Shown: positions 26,692 through 38,179 of the stretch, in pieces
Layout: every line of letters starts with the position of its first letter
How positions within the stretch are numbered: the stretch's first letter is position 1
Assembly: GCA_003263775.1 (NCBI GenBank)
Contig: JYJJ01000057.1
Span: forward strand, 427,036 to 491,035
DNA length: 64,000 nt
Direction of reading: 5' to 3'
DNA from: Vibrio maritimus
GTDB taxonomy: Bacteria > Pseudomonadota > Gammaproteobacteria > Enterobacterales > Vibrionaceae
Translations under genes and position numbers: made by a program
Notes under the pieces: generated by a model
What the model saw: the letters and a program-made list of their open reading frames with translations, nothing else
The model's database searches: none
Told to the model about the DNA's origin: nothing

Positions 26692-28112
26692 TTAAAACAG
26701 ATTTTTGTCGCGCACTAATTCCCTAGGCAATCCATTTTTAACTCGATTTCCCACCCATTTGCCAAGGCCAATGATAAAGCCATTGTAGCTAACCAAGACT
26801 TCGCCTTTACCGCTTAGTCCTTCTGGACGCACATCACGCCCCATAAACCACTCTCTGGCATCTTCAATACTCAAAGGTACGGCATCAGCTTCGGCAGTTG
26901 CTAAAGCAGTGGCGACTTGATGTTGCCATTTGTAGCCTTTTTTATGCTGCTCTGCGATTTTGATACCCATTCGGGAAAAGCGAAACTCACCCAACATCGG
27001 CTCTAATGCTTTTGGGAATAACCAAATGTCATTATCGCGTTTCCAAAGCTCGCTGTTTTCTGGAATAGAAAGTGAAAATGCTTGTTCTAAGTGCGTGACA
27101 ATGTCACTAACTTCTTTCTTGGTAAGCTGACTAAAAGGGAATTTACCGAGCTTTTTCTTTACATCTGGTGAAGTCACAGAAGCGTGTTTGGTAAACTTGG
27201 CAATGAAAAAGCCTTCGCTATCATAGGTCTGAGGGAAAACGTGTAGGAAGCCTTCCGGAGTTGTCGCCTTGTCAGCACCTTCAAATAGAGTGATCAAGCT
27301 CTCGGCTTGAACTGCGTCTCCGAAGGAATCTAAAAGATGCGCGGCCACGTTTTGATTTTCTTCTGGGCTAAGTGCACAGGTTGAATAGACCAGTGTACCG
27401 CCGACTTTTAGTGCATGGAAAGCACTCTCAATGAGGTCTTTTTGGGTAGCGGCAATCTCGGCTGTAGAATCTAAGCTCCAGTTTTTCATTGCGTCCGGAT
27501 CTTTTCGAACCGTACCTTCACCCGAGCAAGGTGCATCGAGCAAAATAGCGTCGAACTGTTCTGGCAGCCAACCACCAAATACACGTGCATCATAGTTACT
27601 TAGCGCGGCATTGCGTACGCCGCAACGCTCAATATTGGCATGAAGCACTTTAACGCGACTTGCCGCAAACTCGTTTGCAACCAATATACCTTGGTTGTTC
27701 ATAAGGCGGCTAATTGGGTGGTTTTAGAACCCGGCGCTGCCGCCATATCTAATACAGACTCGAAACTCCCTGTAGCGTCTGAATAGAGAGCACTAGGTGG
27801 TAGCATTGAACTCGCTTCTTGGATGTAAAATAGCCCGGCCATGTGCTCAGCTGTATTGCCTAGTGGAACAACTGACTCATCTGCTTCTATCCAAAAACCT
27901 TCTTTACACCAAGGGATAGGTTGTAAGCACCAGCCTTTTTGTTCGGCGGTTTGTTGAAAGGCTTCAATGGTCGTCTTGAGCGTGTTTACACGAATACTTT
28001 TCCTAAGTGGTCTGCGACAAGCGTCAATAAAATCACTCATTGATAAATGCTTTGGAAGGAAGCTGTCGACGTGGCTTAGAAAATCTTCTGGGAGATAGAC
28101 GTTAGAATGCAA
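26692..28112 (-). CDS. rsmF: 16S rRNA (cytosine-1407-C5)-methyltransferase RsmF (one frameshift)
   Basis: SAM-dependent RNA methyltransferase for m5C1407 of 16S rRNA, about 473 residues after repair (E. coli RsmF is of similar length). Motifs: VLDMAAAPGSKTTQLAAL (SAM site), FDAILLDAPCSGEGTVRKDP and YSTCALSPEENQ, carrying the two catalytic cysteines. A C-terminal RsmF-specific domain follows. The break at about 27702 is repaired by one base giving AALMNNQGILVANE. A perfect matS site is inside the gene. Order letA-letB-rsmF is that of E. coli yebSTU. Confidence 0.92.
27095..27107. other. matS site (MatP binding site)
   Basis: GTGACAATGTCAC, exact match to GTGACRNYGTCAC, inside rsmF. Confidence 0.85.
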
Positions 28113-28224
28113 AATGAAGCCTTTTGATACTGTATTTAGTTGCGCTGGATTATAACCATAGCAGGGTGTGAATGAAACCAGCTATCACAGATACGTCCAT
28201 TGAAGTAACAGTATATTAGCAAGC

Positions 28225-28251
28225 AAAAAAATAGCCCGCTGAGCGGGCTAT
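28225..28251 (-). terminator. Terminator after letB
   Basis: Minus-strand hairpin ATAGCCCGC / GCGGGCTAT followed by seven T; separates letAB from rsmF. Confidence 0.88.
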
Positions 28252-28277
28252 TATAGGAAACTCAATCGAAGGTTTAC

Positions 28278-30913
28278 CTAGGGAGCAGGAATGGCAGTAC
28301 GCCACTGTTTCCAACTAGCATCTGCTTCTTTATTTAAGTAGAAGGTTTGTCCTGCTTCTGCTTTCGGCTGCAATTGGCTGCCTTCAGGTGTGGAGAACGT
28401 TATGCCGCCACGCAGCAGACTATCGACAGTGCCTGCTTTGACATTGGCTCCGGACAAACCAAATTGAACATTCAGTCCGGAAGCATTCCAAAATACGCTA
28501 TTGGCACGTACAAGGTAAGCGTAGTCAGGGTCTATTTCGATAGTAGACACCACTCGGTCAGCGAATGGCCCTAGTTCGACGAGCGTTACGCGACCCACTT
28601 CAATGTCGCGATAGAGGATAGGGGTTCCCGGCTTGATCGAGCCACGGTTCTCACTTTGTAAGATGAACTGCACGCCATTATCGACTTTCGCGAAGTCATG
28701 CAGGGCAAATGACTTACTCGGTTCGCCTTTACCCGGCTCAACAGCAATATACTGAGATACGATGGCACCAAGGTTCTTCACGCCATTGAGGCCAATCTCT
28801 GGCTTGACCATCCAGTAATAGGCTCCCGTGTTGGTGAGTTGTTTTACGTACTCAGGTAGAATGCGAGCAACCACCTCGACGCGATTTTTGTCGAAATCCG
28901 GTAGGGTCAACATGACTTCACCGACTTTCACACCTTGATACTTAATCGCCATACCTTTATTGATGGACTGATCGTTAGCAGTGGTAAATAGGGTGATTGA
29001 CTGACCAAACTTACGTGCAGAGTTAAAATCAGAAAAGAGCTTCCAGTTTGCGCCTGTCTTGTTTTCAATACCAGGCAAGCTATCGAAGGCGATGCCACCG
29101 TCAATGAGCGTTTTCAACGGTGCCGCTTTTACGTTAATACCAGAGAGCGACGCTTCTACTTCAACGCCTGAGCGATTCCAAAATACCGTTTGCTTGGTGA
29201 TAAGGTGCTTGTATTTATTATCAATAGACACATTGATATACACTCCACCATCTGTCAGCTCATAATTAGCGACACTCCCGACTTCCATATTACGATACAG
29301 CAGTGGGCTACCTTTTTTAATCGGTGGCAATTCAGCTGCAAACAGCTTCATTGTCATAGAGCCAGATTGATTGTGCTTAGCTAACTCTGCCAATGCTTTG
29401 GTTTGGAATAGAGGGAATTCTGCACGTTCGGTTTTTTGTCCTTCGCTAACAAAACTAATGGAGCCAGTCAGCAGCTGTTTCGCTGGAGGTACCGTGACGT
29501 TAAGGCCTGCTTCTGTGAGCTCAGCGGTTGCGCTACCTGACACGAAAAAGCGGTTTTGAGAACGAATGAGATGTTTGTATTCCACATCAATCGCAATATC
29601 CATGGCCACCTGATCATCTACCAATTCAACACTGGATACGTTGCCGACAGGGATGCCACGATAGAGAACATTTACCCCGGGCTCTAAACCGTAGGAATTG
29701 TCAGCAAGCAGGCGAAGTGAGACAGACTTTGCTTGTACCTGGTCGAGTTCCTCTTGCTGAATGGCAATAAAGTCTCGAGTTTGTGGTCCTTCACCTGGAA
29801 CTAACGTTAGAAAATTACCAGTTAGCAAGTTCGACAAGTTTTCTACACCAGTCAGGGATACTTTGGCTTCTTCAAGTAAGAACAGGGTACCTTGGTTGAG
29901 CATGTCGCTAAACGCCGGTTCGATGGAAGCAGAAGCAACAATTGAATCGCGTCCATCGTTGAGCGCTAAATTGTTGATGCGGCCGATCTCAAGCCCGCGG
30001 TACATAATAGGAGAACCATTGGCTTTTAAATTGCTGTTGTCTGGTAGCGTGATCTTGACTGGAATACCCCGGCCAGCTGTTTTGAGATTTTTGTAGAGCC
30101 TAAAGTCAGAACCATCTTTGACTGGTTCACCGCCATCCGGAGAATCTACGGCAATCGCACCAGCTAAAATTGCAGCTAAGCTTTCTAAACGAATATCGAC
30201 GCCTGAAAACCAACACTTGCCCCAATGCCGCTTACGTTCCAGAAGCGGCTTTTGTTGGTAATGATGTGACGAAACTCTTCTTGAATAGATGCTTTGATAA
30301 TGACCGTTTCAGCATCATCATCAAGCTTGAAGTTGTAGACTTCGCCAATAGGTATTTTCTTGTAGACAATCTTTGAGCCAACGGAGATGCCACCTAGATC
30401 TTTGGCTTTAAGAGTAACAGTCAGGCCATCGTTGATCGCAAGCTCTGTTGGCACTGACTCAAGAGCAATGAATTTGGATTTTGAGCTGCTAGATTCTGTT
30501 GCCGGGTGAATGGCAATGTAGTTACCTGAGACCAGTGCATCGAGGCCGGAAATGCCTGACAAAGACGCAGAAGGTTTAACCAACCAAAACTTGGTATCTT
30601 CGCCAAGAAGTTTTGCAGCCTCGGGGTAGATGTCTGCATCAACATAGATGTTCGAGAGATCTTCAGAAAGATTGATATCTCGGATCATACCGACTTCGAG
30701 GCCTTGGTATCGAATGGTGGTTCGACCGGCTATCAAGCCTTGAGCATCGGAGAAATAGATTTGAACACGTTGCCCTGCGTCGTGCACCGCTTTAACTAAT
30801 AGCCAACCTGCTAAGGCAATGGTCAGAATAGGCAAGATCCAAAGCGGCGATATTCTTCGCGTTTTCTTTATCTCTGGCGCAAAAGAGGGCTGTGGCTGAT
30901 TATCATTACTCAT
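28278..30913 (-). CDS. letB: LetB/YebT multi-MCE intermembrane lipid-transport protein (one frameshift)
   Basis: Periplasm-spanning tube of stacked MCE rings that moves lipids between the membranes; about 878 residues, the length of the seven-domain E. coli LetB. One N-terminal membrane helix (ISPLWILPILTIALAGWLLVK) precedes repeated MCE domains, recognisable by recurring GIEVGMI/ RGLEIGRI/ RNMEVGSV/ QGVKVGEV/ RDIEVGRV turns and WLV/FWNxSG motifs. The frame breaks at about 30207 (a T lost from a T-run); repair gives VGFSGVDIRLESLAAILAG. It starts 8 bases after letA. Confidence 0.93.
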
Positions 30914-30921
30914 TAATGCTA

Positions 30922-32174
30922 CTACTCAACAGTGTTGTCTGACTCAGATTGAATTTTGGACGCATGCTTATCCCATAACAATCGTGGGTCAATAGATTCG
31001 GCGGCCAACATAGTTAAGACCACCACAATTCCGAATGCAACCGCGCCAAAACCTGGAGTGAAGTTCAGGATTTGTCCGCGATCCACTAGTGTTAACATGA
31101 TGGCGATGACGAACAAGTCGGTCATCGACCATTTACCAATCCATTTGATGGCTCGGTAAATCATCAGCGCATGACGATGATTTTTGACCATATTGAATTG
31201 AATACAAACAAGAAGGTATGCCAGTCCCACAATCTTCGCGACGGGTACTACGATACTGGCAACAAAAATAATGATGCGATGCCCAGCATGTCGTTGTTAA
31301 TTAATGATGCCACACCAGAGAAGATCGTATCTTCCAATAGTTGACCATTGGTAATGAGAATCGAGATGGGGATCAAGTTTGCAGGGAATATGGCAATGGT
31401 TGCTGCAATGAGCAGTGCCCAAGTTTTCTGCATCGAATTAGGCTTACGGTGGTGTAGCGCACTACCGCAGCGAATACATGCGGTGCTTTCTTGCTGCGAT
31501 AGATGGCAGCTGTGACAGTGAATGCGTTTCTCGGTAATCGCTAAGCGACTTTCCGGGTGCCATAACTCCCAATAGCGGCGAGTACTAACGCGGTTGATAA
31601 TCAGAATAGTGATGACCTGCAAGATAACCAAACTATAGAGGGCATTACCAACGAAGATATCGGAATAGTCTTGCAGCTTGAAACAGGATATCGCCACACT
31701 AATGAGAAATACATCCAACATCACCCAATGGCGACTATGGTCGAGAATAAACAGAGACCACTTGAACGGGATAAACCAGCGACGTTTTAGTGAAAAATGA
31801 GCGCTTAAAATAGAAAAACACATCGCAAGTGGTGCAATGGTGTGACAAAACAGGGTGAGTAGCGCTAGACCGAGATAGCCTTCCTTAACGAGAGCGTGGA
31901 AGCCTTCCATTAACGTACCCTCTATATTGACTCCGACCAAGCGAATAGTAATAAAGTCGAAGTAATAAGAAGGAATAAACAGTAGCAGGCAGGTGATAGC
32001 CAGTGCCAGATTGCCATTTAGTGATGCGTGTTCACTGCGATACACTGTGGTACCGCAGCGAGGACAATCGGCAGTTTGTCCTGGTTCTAGAGGAATAGAG
32101 TCGACAGGTAATTCACAGTTCTCACAGAGACGAACTTGCGAAGCCGGTGATGAGTGGGCACAGCTTTTCATCAT
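30922..32174 (-). CDS. letA: LetA/PqiA-type inner membrane protein (one frameshift)
   Basis: Inner-membrane partner that loads lipids into LetB, about 417 residues. Two zinc-ribbon CXXC pairs are visible at the N-terminus (CENC, CPRC) and two more mid-protein (CHSC, CIRC), each preceding a four-helix PqiA domain (FIPSYYFDFITI; FPANLIPISILIT). The break at about 31272 is repaired by one base to give GIASIIFVASIVVPVAKIVGLAYLL. Start at the ATG 32174; a GTG one codon upstream is also open. Lies 36 bases after the ABC exporter gene. Confidence 0.92.
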
Positions 32175-32210
32175 CACCAGTCTTGTCGCTTAGGTGATGT
32201 GCGGGTAACG

Positions 32211-34006
32211 TTAGCTTGCTGACTGTACGGTGCCGTATAAGGTTTGGTACAGACCTTCTTTTTCAACCAATTCAATATGGGTTCCTGATTGTGTTACCTG
32301 ACCATCTTCGAGTACATAAATGAGGTCGGCTTGTTTCACTGCAGAGAGTCTGTGCGCAACAATAAGCGTTGTGCGGTCTTTTAAAAACTCGCTTAGCGCA
32401 GTGTGTAGGGCGGCCTCTGTTGCTGTATCGAGCGCCGATGTCGCTTCATCTAAAATTACAAATAGCGGATCGCTCAGAATCATACGAGCGATTGCCAAGC
32501 GCTGTCTTTGGCCGCCTGACAACCGAATGCCATTTTTGCCAATTTGAGTTTCTAGCCCATCAACAAGCTGATCTGTGACATCTTGAAGCTGAGCTACTTT
32601 CAGCGCATTCCATATAGAGAAGTCATCGTACTCTTTTCCAAGAGTCAAATTATGCCTTAAGCTGTCATTAAAGAGTATAGGTTGCTGTAAAACAACAGCA
32701 ATTTTATCTCTAATAATGTCAAAACCTATGTCATTAGTGTCAACACCATTGAATTTGATAATGCCTTGGTTTTGCTTATACACGCCAATAAGTAACTGGA
32801 TGAGTGTTGACTTGCCGCCACCACTGGCGCCAACAAGGGCAACTTTCTTTCCAGCAGGTATGTTCAAGCTTAACCGGTTGAGGACATCTTTGTCTGAGTT
32901 ATAGGAGAACACCACGTTTTCAATCGCGACATTAACTTGGGTGTTGTCGGTAAACGGATTAACTTTGCTGACAATTTGTGGCTCTTCATCGAGGTCGAGC
33001 AGGGTATTGATGCGGTTAAGTGCAGCTTTAGCGCTATACCAAGAAAACTGAATGCTCAGTAGCTCCTGAACGGGGCCTAACATAAACCACAAATAACCAA
33101 ACACAGCAAAAATCTGTCCGATGGTCAAATCACTAAACAGAACCATGACCATAGCGACGGCTCTAAATAGCTCAAAGCCGATAAGGAAGAGCAAAAAGGA
33201 GAGTCGACCAGCAGCTTCAGACTGCCATGCGTATTTGTCGGCATTCGATCTCACTTCATTGGCATGCTCTTTTAACTGATTTAGAAAGTCTCGCTCTCGA
33301 TTGGCCGCACGTAATTGATAGATGCCATCGAGTGTTTCGACTAGCCGATTTTGGAATTTCTCAAACGCTTGGTTCTCTCTTTTTTTAAGATGCTTAACCA
33401 TACCGCCCAGTTTCTTTGAGAAGTAAACCACCACAGGGTTAACCAACAAAATAAACAAACCCAAGCGCCAGTCTAACCACAGCAGCACAATAGCGGTGCC
33501 GATCACCGTGAGGAAACTAATAATGAACTTACTCAGTGTTGAGCCGATGAACTGGTCAATTGTCTCGATATCAGTAATAAGGTGGGCGTTAATACCACCG
33601 CTGCCGCGAGTTTCGTACTGAGCGATGCTAATGCGTCCGAGCTTGTCGATCATTTTGCAGCGGATTTGATAGGTAATGGTCTTAGACACTAGGGTGAATT
33701 GACGTCCTTGCAGGATGTTTAAACCTTGGCTGATTGTGCGCATGAGAACCACCAGCACTAAAGTCATAGCAATGTAACCGATAGGGGTTTGCCAGCTATC
33801 GAGCATAAAGGTGTTCATCATGCAAGGCCACTGGCTGGTTGGTCTAAGAGAACTTCATCAACCATTAAGGGCATCAATAGCGGAATAGGGACGCTAATCA
33901 GCGTAGCGATAATCGCGATTAGATTAGCAACAATTAAACGTGGCTTGTGATTTTTTACTTGAGTTATCAACCAGGAACGGCTAATAGTGTCTTTGGTATT
34001 CGGCAT
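32211..34006 (-). CDS. Exporter-type ABC transporter, fused membrane and ATPase domains (one frameshift)
   Basis: About 598-residue half-transporter: six-helix ABC exporter membrane domain (residues about 20-330) then an ATPase with Walker A GASGGGKST, signature LSGGQRQRLAIAR, Walker B LFVILDEATSALD and switch IVAHR. The break at about 33821 is fixed by one base (PASGLAMMNTFMLDS). The family includes MsbA and other lipid or peptide exporters; substrate cannot be inferred from sequence alone. It is the first gene of a likely operon with letA and letB, which hints at a lipid-related role. Confidence 0.88.
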
Positions 34007-34087
34007 GCTTTTGAGAATGGTTCCTATTTCTATTTGTTGGCATTGTACGTTTATCGTTGGAATTTAAAAGCTATTAATGGAAATATC

Positions 34088-34561
34088 ATGAATTTAGACA
34101 ACTATGAGCGTCTTACAAAACAGGCGGTTGCGCTCATCGAATCGGAAACCGACTTCATCGCTAACCTTTCTAATATTAGTGCACTTCTATTCATGGAGTT
34201 AGAAGACCTTAACTGGGCTGGCTTTTATTTGATGAAACAAGGCGAACTCGTGCTTGGTCCATTCCAAGGGAAACCGGCTTGTGTCCGAATTCCAGTAGGC
34301 CGAGGCGTTTGTGGTACCGCAGCTGCAACCAACACTGTACAACGTGTATACGACGTTCATGCATTTGAAGGTCATATCGCTTGTGACGCCGCGAGTAATT
34401 CTGAGATCGTCATTCCGTTTTCTATAAATGGAGAGATTGCCGGGGTGTTGGACATTGATAGCCCAAGTATTGGTCGATTCAACGAAATTGATGAAGAGGG
34501 ATTAACCAAGTTCATGGATTCCGTACAAAAGGTGCTTAATTCCCATACAAACGTGGGCTAA
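34088..34561 (+). CDS. msrC: Free methionine-(R)-sulfoxide reductase (GAF domain)
   Basis: GAF-domain enzyme (fRMsr, YebR) reducing free methionine-R-sulfoxide. 157 residues from the ATG at 34088 (MNLDNYERLTKQAV), preferred over the longer frame from 33947 that overlaps the divergent ABC gene. The three redox cysteines are present at 65, 75 and 99 (GKPACVRIPVGRGVCGTAA, GHIACDAASNSEIV). A weak hairpin with T-run follows at 34565-34583. Next to proQ-prc as in related bacteria. Confidence 0.93.
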   Translation: MNLDNYERLTKQAVALIESETDFIANLSNISALLFMELEDLNWAGFYLMKQGELVLGPFQGKPACVRIPVGRGVCGTAAATNTVQRVYDVHAFEGHIACDAASNSEIVIPFSINGEIAGVLDIDSPSIGRFNEIDEEGLTKFMDSVQKVLNSHTNVG

Positions 34562-34659
34562 AATCACATTTGCCTGTGGTTTTTCTATTGCAGGTCACTA
34601 TAATACCAAGAATATTTTTCTTAATGCTTCGCGGATAACCGCATTAACCAGGAACCCAC

Positions 34660-35289
34660 ATGGAAAACACTGAGAAGTTGAAGAACAGCAAAGAAATTAT
34701 CGCGTATATTGCTGAATGTTTCCCTAAATGCTTTACTGTAGAAGGTGAAGCGAAACCACTTAAAATTGGTATCTTTCAAGATCTTGCTGAGCGTCTAAAA
34801 GATGACGAGAAAGTAAGCAAGACTCAGCTACGTGCAGCGTTAAGACAATACACTTCTTCTTGGCGTTACCTACACGGTGTTAAACCTGGTGCAGTGCGTG
34901 TTGACCTTGATGGTAATGATTGTGGTGTATTAGAAGAAGAGCATGTAGAGCACGCAAAAGCGACGCTAGCAGAAAGCAAAGCAAAAGTAGCTGCTCGTCG
35001 TAAAGAACAAGCTCAAAAAGCTCGTGAAGAAGGTAAAGCAAAGCCTAAGGCTAAAAAGCCTCAAGGTGCACGTAAGCCACAGACTACAAAGAAAACAGCG
35101 AAAGTAAGTAAGCCAGTTGAAACGCGCGCTTTGAATGCAGATGAGATGATCATCGGTAAGCAAGTAAACGTAAACATGGGCAAAGGGAACATGGCTGCGA
35201 CCATTGTTGAAATCAATAAGGAAGATGTGCGCGTTCAGCTAGTAAATGGCCTACAAATGGTTGTTAAAGCGGAGCACCTGCGCGCATAA
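34660..35289 (+). CDS. proQ: RNA chaperone ProQ
   Basis: Global small-RNA and mRNA 3'-end binding chaperone, 209 residues. N-terminal FinO-like domain (SKEIIAYIAECFPKCF, GIFQDLAERL, LRAALRQYTSSWRYLHGVKPGAVRVDLDGN), a lysine/alanine-rich linker (about residues 100-150) and a C-terminal Tudor-like domain (GKQVNVNMGKGNMAATIVEI). Seventeen bases before prc, so co-transcribed. Confidence 0.95.
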   Translation: MENTEKLKNSKEIIAYIAECFPKCFTVEGEAKPLKIGIFQDLAERLKDDEKVSKTQLRAALRQYTSSWRYLHGVKPGAVRVDLDGNDCGVLEEEHVEHAKATLAESKAKVAARRKEQAQKAREEGKAKPKAKKPQGARKPQTTKKTAKVSKPVETRALNADEMIIGKQVNVNMGKGNMAATIVEINKEDVRVQLVNGLQMVVKAEHLRA

Positions 35290-35306
35290 AGGAGAAATTC
35301 CTACGC

Positions 35307-37310
35307 ATGAAGTGCCGTTCAAAAGTATCTTTAATCGCTGCTAGCCTTTGGCTAGCAGCATCTTCGGCTCAAGCCATTGAAGCAAAGTACGAGAAATCAA
35401 AAATTCCTACTTTAGCTCCAGAAGCTCAGCATGAGACCGCCAGTAAACGCGTGACATCTCGATTCACTCGATCTCACTACAAACATTTCACTTTAGACGA
35501 TGAATTTTCAAAGGCGATATTTGCTCGTTATTTGGAAATGCTCGACTACAATCGCAACATTTTTACCCAATCTGACATTGATAAATTCGACGCTTGGTCA
35601 ACACAGCTCGATGATCAACTGAAAGCGGGTAATAACCAGATTGCGTTTGATGTTTACAATCTCTCAATGCAGAAACGCTACGATCGTTTTGTCTACGCAC
35701 TGTCTTTGTTAGACAAAGAGATGAAGTTTGATGTTGATGAGTCAATTACTCTTGATCGTTCAGAGGCTGCATGGCCAAAAGACGAAGCAGAGCTTAATGA
35801 GTTGTGGCGTAAGCGCGTCAAATATGATGCCTTGAACCTCAAACTCGCTGGTAAAAATTGGGACGAAATCAAAGAGACATTGGGCAAGCGTTATAACAAT
35901 GCGATTAAACGCCTTACCCAATCACATAACGAAGATGCGTTTCAGATTTACATGAATGCCTTCGCGCGTGAAGTTGATCCTCATACTAGTTACCTGTCAC
36001 CGCGTTCTGCTGAGCAGTTCCAATCAGAGATGAATCTTTCTCTTGAAGGGATTGGTGCAGTGTTACAACTGACGGATGACTATACCGTTATCCGCTCTTT
36101 AGTCGCAGGTGGCCCAGCATCGAAAAGCAAACAGCTTGGTGAAGGTGACCGAATCATCGGTGTCGGACAAGATGGTGAGGACATTGTTGATGTTATCGGT
36201 TGGCGCTTGGATGATGTCGTGCAGCTAATTAAGGGGCCAAAAGGCACTAAGGTTAAACTGCAAATTCTTCCAGAAGGCAAAGATGCTAAAGCGTCAGTTG
36301 TAGAGATCGTTCGTGACAAGATTCGTCTTGAAGATCGCGCAGTTAAGTCAGAAGTCATTGAGAAAGACGGTAAGAAAATAGGTGTCCTTGAAGTACCTAG
36401 CTTCTATGTTGGACTTTCAAAAGATACTGACAAATTGATTACTGAGCTCAAAGAAAAAGGTGTTGATGGCATCATCGTTGATCTTAGAAACAACGGTGGC
36501 GGCGCGCTAACAGAAGCGACAGCAATGTCGGGTCTGTTCATTGAAAGCGGTCCAGTTGTTCAAGTTCGCGATAGCTATGGCCGAGTGAATGTGAACAGTG
36601 ATACTGACGGAAAAATCAGTTATCAAGGTCCTCTGACGGTATTAGTAAACCGCTACAGTGCTTCGGCTTCTGAAATTTTTGCAGCAGCGATGCAAGACTA
36701 TGGTCGAGCTATTGTCCTGGGTGAGAACTCGTTCGGTAAAGGTACGGTTCAACAACACCGTTCGCTCAATCATATTTATGACTTGTTCGACAAAGAGCTT
36801 GGTTATGTTCAATACACTATCCAAAAGTTCTATCGTATCGATGGTGGTAGTACCCAAAATCGTGGTGTAGTGCCAGATATAGCTTTCCCGACGGCGGTTG
36901 ATCCGGCGGAGACGGGAGAGAGTGTGGAAGACAACGCTCTACCTTGGGATAGCATCGACAAAGCGAAGTATACTCAGTTACAACGTAACGATGAAGTCAT
37001 CGCTGCGCTAACTGCATCACACGAAAAACGCATTGCTACGGATATGGAGTTCGGCTTTATTGCTGAGGACATTACCAAGTACAAAGCGGAAAAAGATGAT
37101 AAGACATTGTCTTTAAGTGAAGCAGCACGCAAGCAAGAAAGTGATGAAGCAGACGTTCGTCGATTGGAACGAGTTAACCAACGCCAGAAAGCGGTAGGTG
37201 AAAAACCTTATGCGACGTTGGATGACATTCCAAAAGATTACGAAGTGCCAGACGCTTACTTGGATGAGGCAGTTGCAATCACTGTCGATCTTGTTAACAG
37301 CAAAGCGTAA
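35307..37310 (+). CDS. prc: Tail-specific carboxy-terminal protease Prc
   Basis: Periplasmic PDZ serine protease that degrades tagged and envelope proteins, including peptidoglycan hydrolases. 667 residues: signal peptide (SLIAASLWLAASSAQA), N-terminal helical domain, PDZ (about residues 245-335, GIGAVLQLTDDYTVIRSL), and protease domain with catalytic Ser453 (NRYSASASEIFA) and Lys478 (SFGKGTVQQ), then a C-terminal domain. GGAG precedes the ATG. Operon with proQ and ended by a terminator. Confidence 0.95.
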   Translation: MKCRSKVSLIAASLWLAASSAQAIEAKYEKSKIPTLAPEAQHETASKRVTSRFTRSHYKHFTLDDEFSKAIFARYLEMLDYNRNIFTQSDIDKFDAWSTQLDDQLKAGNNQIAFDVYNLSMQKRYDRFVYALSLLDKEMKFDVDESITLDRSEAAWPKDEAELNELWRKRVKYDALNLKLAGKNWDEIKETLGKRYNNAIKRLTQSHNEDAFQIYMNAFAREVDPHTSYLSPRSAEQFQSEMNLSLEGIGAVLQLTDDYTVIRSLVAGGPASKSKQLGEGDRIIGVGQDGEDIVDVIGWRLDDVVQLIKGPKGTKVKLQILPEGKDAKASVVEIVRDKIRLEDRAVKSEVIEKDGKKIGVLEVPSFYVGLSKDTDKLITELKEKGVDGIIVDLRNNGGGALTEATAMSGLFIESGPVVQVRDSYGRVNVNSDTDGKISYQGPLTVLVNRYSASASEIFAAAMQDYGRAIVLGENSFGKGTVQQHRSLNHIYDLFDKELGYVQYTIQKFYRIDGGSTQNRGVVPDIAFPTAVDPAETGESVEDNALPWDSIDKAKYTQLQRNDEVIAALTASHEKRIATDMEFGFIAEDITKYKAEKDDKTLSLSEAARKQESDEADVRRLERVNQRQKAVGEKPYATLDDIPKDYEVPDAYLDEAVAITVDLVNSKA

Positions 37311-37348
37311 GTTTTAGCGCTGTTACTACTGAGAACTGTGACTAATAG

Positions 37349-37377
37349 AAACGAGCGGCAACGCTCGTTTTTTTTCA
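37349..37377 (+). terminator. Terminator after prc
   Basis: Stem AAACGAGCG / CGCTCGTTT with GCAA tetraloop and eight T. Confidence 0.9.
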
Positions 37378-37422
37378 TCTGTATGAAAGCTGCTTCAATT
37401 CTGATACTAAAAATTAAAAAGC

Positions 37423-37436
37423 GTGATTTAGATCAA
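37423..37436. promoter_or_regulatory. FNR/CRP-like box
   Basis: GTGATTTAGATCAA differs from the FNR consensus TTGAT-N4-ATCAA by one base. It is 60 bases upstream of the secreted-protein gene at 37496. Regulatory role inferred. Confidence 0.4.
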
Positions 37437-37495
37437 AAAACTTAGCAATCTCGTACTAAGCCTCCTAAGCTTTAAGTAATGGTGAGGGGATACAT

Positions 37496-38158
37496 ATGAG
37501 ATGGATAACGCTAATTCTGTGTGTTTTTTCGTTTGGGGTATTGTCGGAAACGCGCAAAGATAATAATGACTTAACGCAATTTGATCAGCCGTTTTTGCTT
37601 GGAGATTGGTATTTGGTCAATCCAAGTCCCGGTGAATCGCCGGACGCTTTTCTGGCCATCAAGCTTACACTTCAATCTAACTATTCGTTCAGTATTGATA
37701 TTCAAAAACAAGATTACAGCATCGAACATTGGGAAGGTTTGTTTACTGCCAATGACGATACCATCATTCTTGGCCTAAATTCCGATGAGCCACAAGTCTA
37801 CAGCTACAGTGGTAATCACAACATGCTCAACCTTAACGGGGTTGTCTTTACCAAAGCGCTCTCTAACTCACTTGCTGGAATCTGGTCATCAGTCAGTGTC
37901 TCGGGTGATGATAAACACGCTCAAGATATTGCTCGCATGGATTTAATTTTGCAGCCGGATTTTGTGTTTACATTCCGTGTCAGTTCAAGCGAAGGTAGCG
38001 AAGCTATTCATAGTGGGGTTTACTACACCGAAGATGATCATATCGTACTTCTTTACCAAGACGGTGAACACGATGCCACTTATACGCTAGACCAAGATGA
38101 ACTCACTCTAGAAGTTGAAGATGGTGATATGTTTGCTGTGTTAAATCGTATCCGTTAA
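37496..38158 (+). CDS. Secreted protein with two lipocalin-like repeats, function unknown
   Basis: 220 residues with a signal peptide (MRWITLILCVFSFGVLS). The mature protein is two related halves of about 95 residues, each starting with a short G-x-W motif (LLGDWYLV at about residue 35; LAGIWSSV at about 125) and running through matched strands: LTLQSNYSFSIDI / LILQPDFVFTFRV, then EGLFTANDDTIIL / SGVYYTEDDHIVL, then a final YSYSGNHNMLNLNG / YTLDQDELTLEVE. The layout resembles small lipocalin-like beta barrels that bind hydrophobic ligands, but no family was recognised with certainty. GAGGGG precedes the ATG. Confidence 0.7.
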   Translation: MRWITLILCVFSFGVLSETRKDNNDLTQFDQPFLLGDWYLVNPSPGESPDAFLAIKLTLQSNYSFSIDIQKQDYSIEHWEGLFTANDDTIILGLNSDEPQVYSYSGNHNMLNLNGVVFTKALSNSLAGIWSSVSVSGDDKHAQDIARMDLILQPDFVFTFRVSSSEGSEAIHSGVYYTEDDHIVLLYQDGEHDATYTLDQDELTLEVEDGDMFAVLNRIR

Positions 38159-38179
38159 CAAAAGTTTATAAAACATTTG

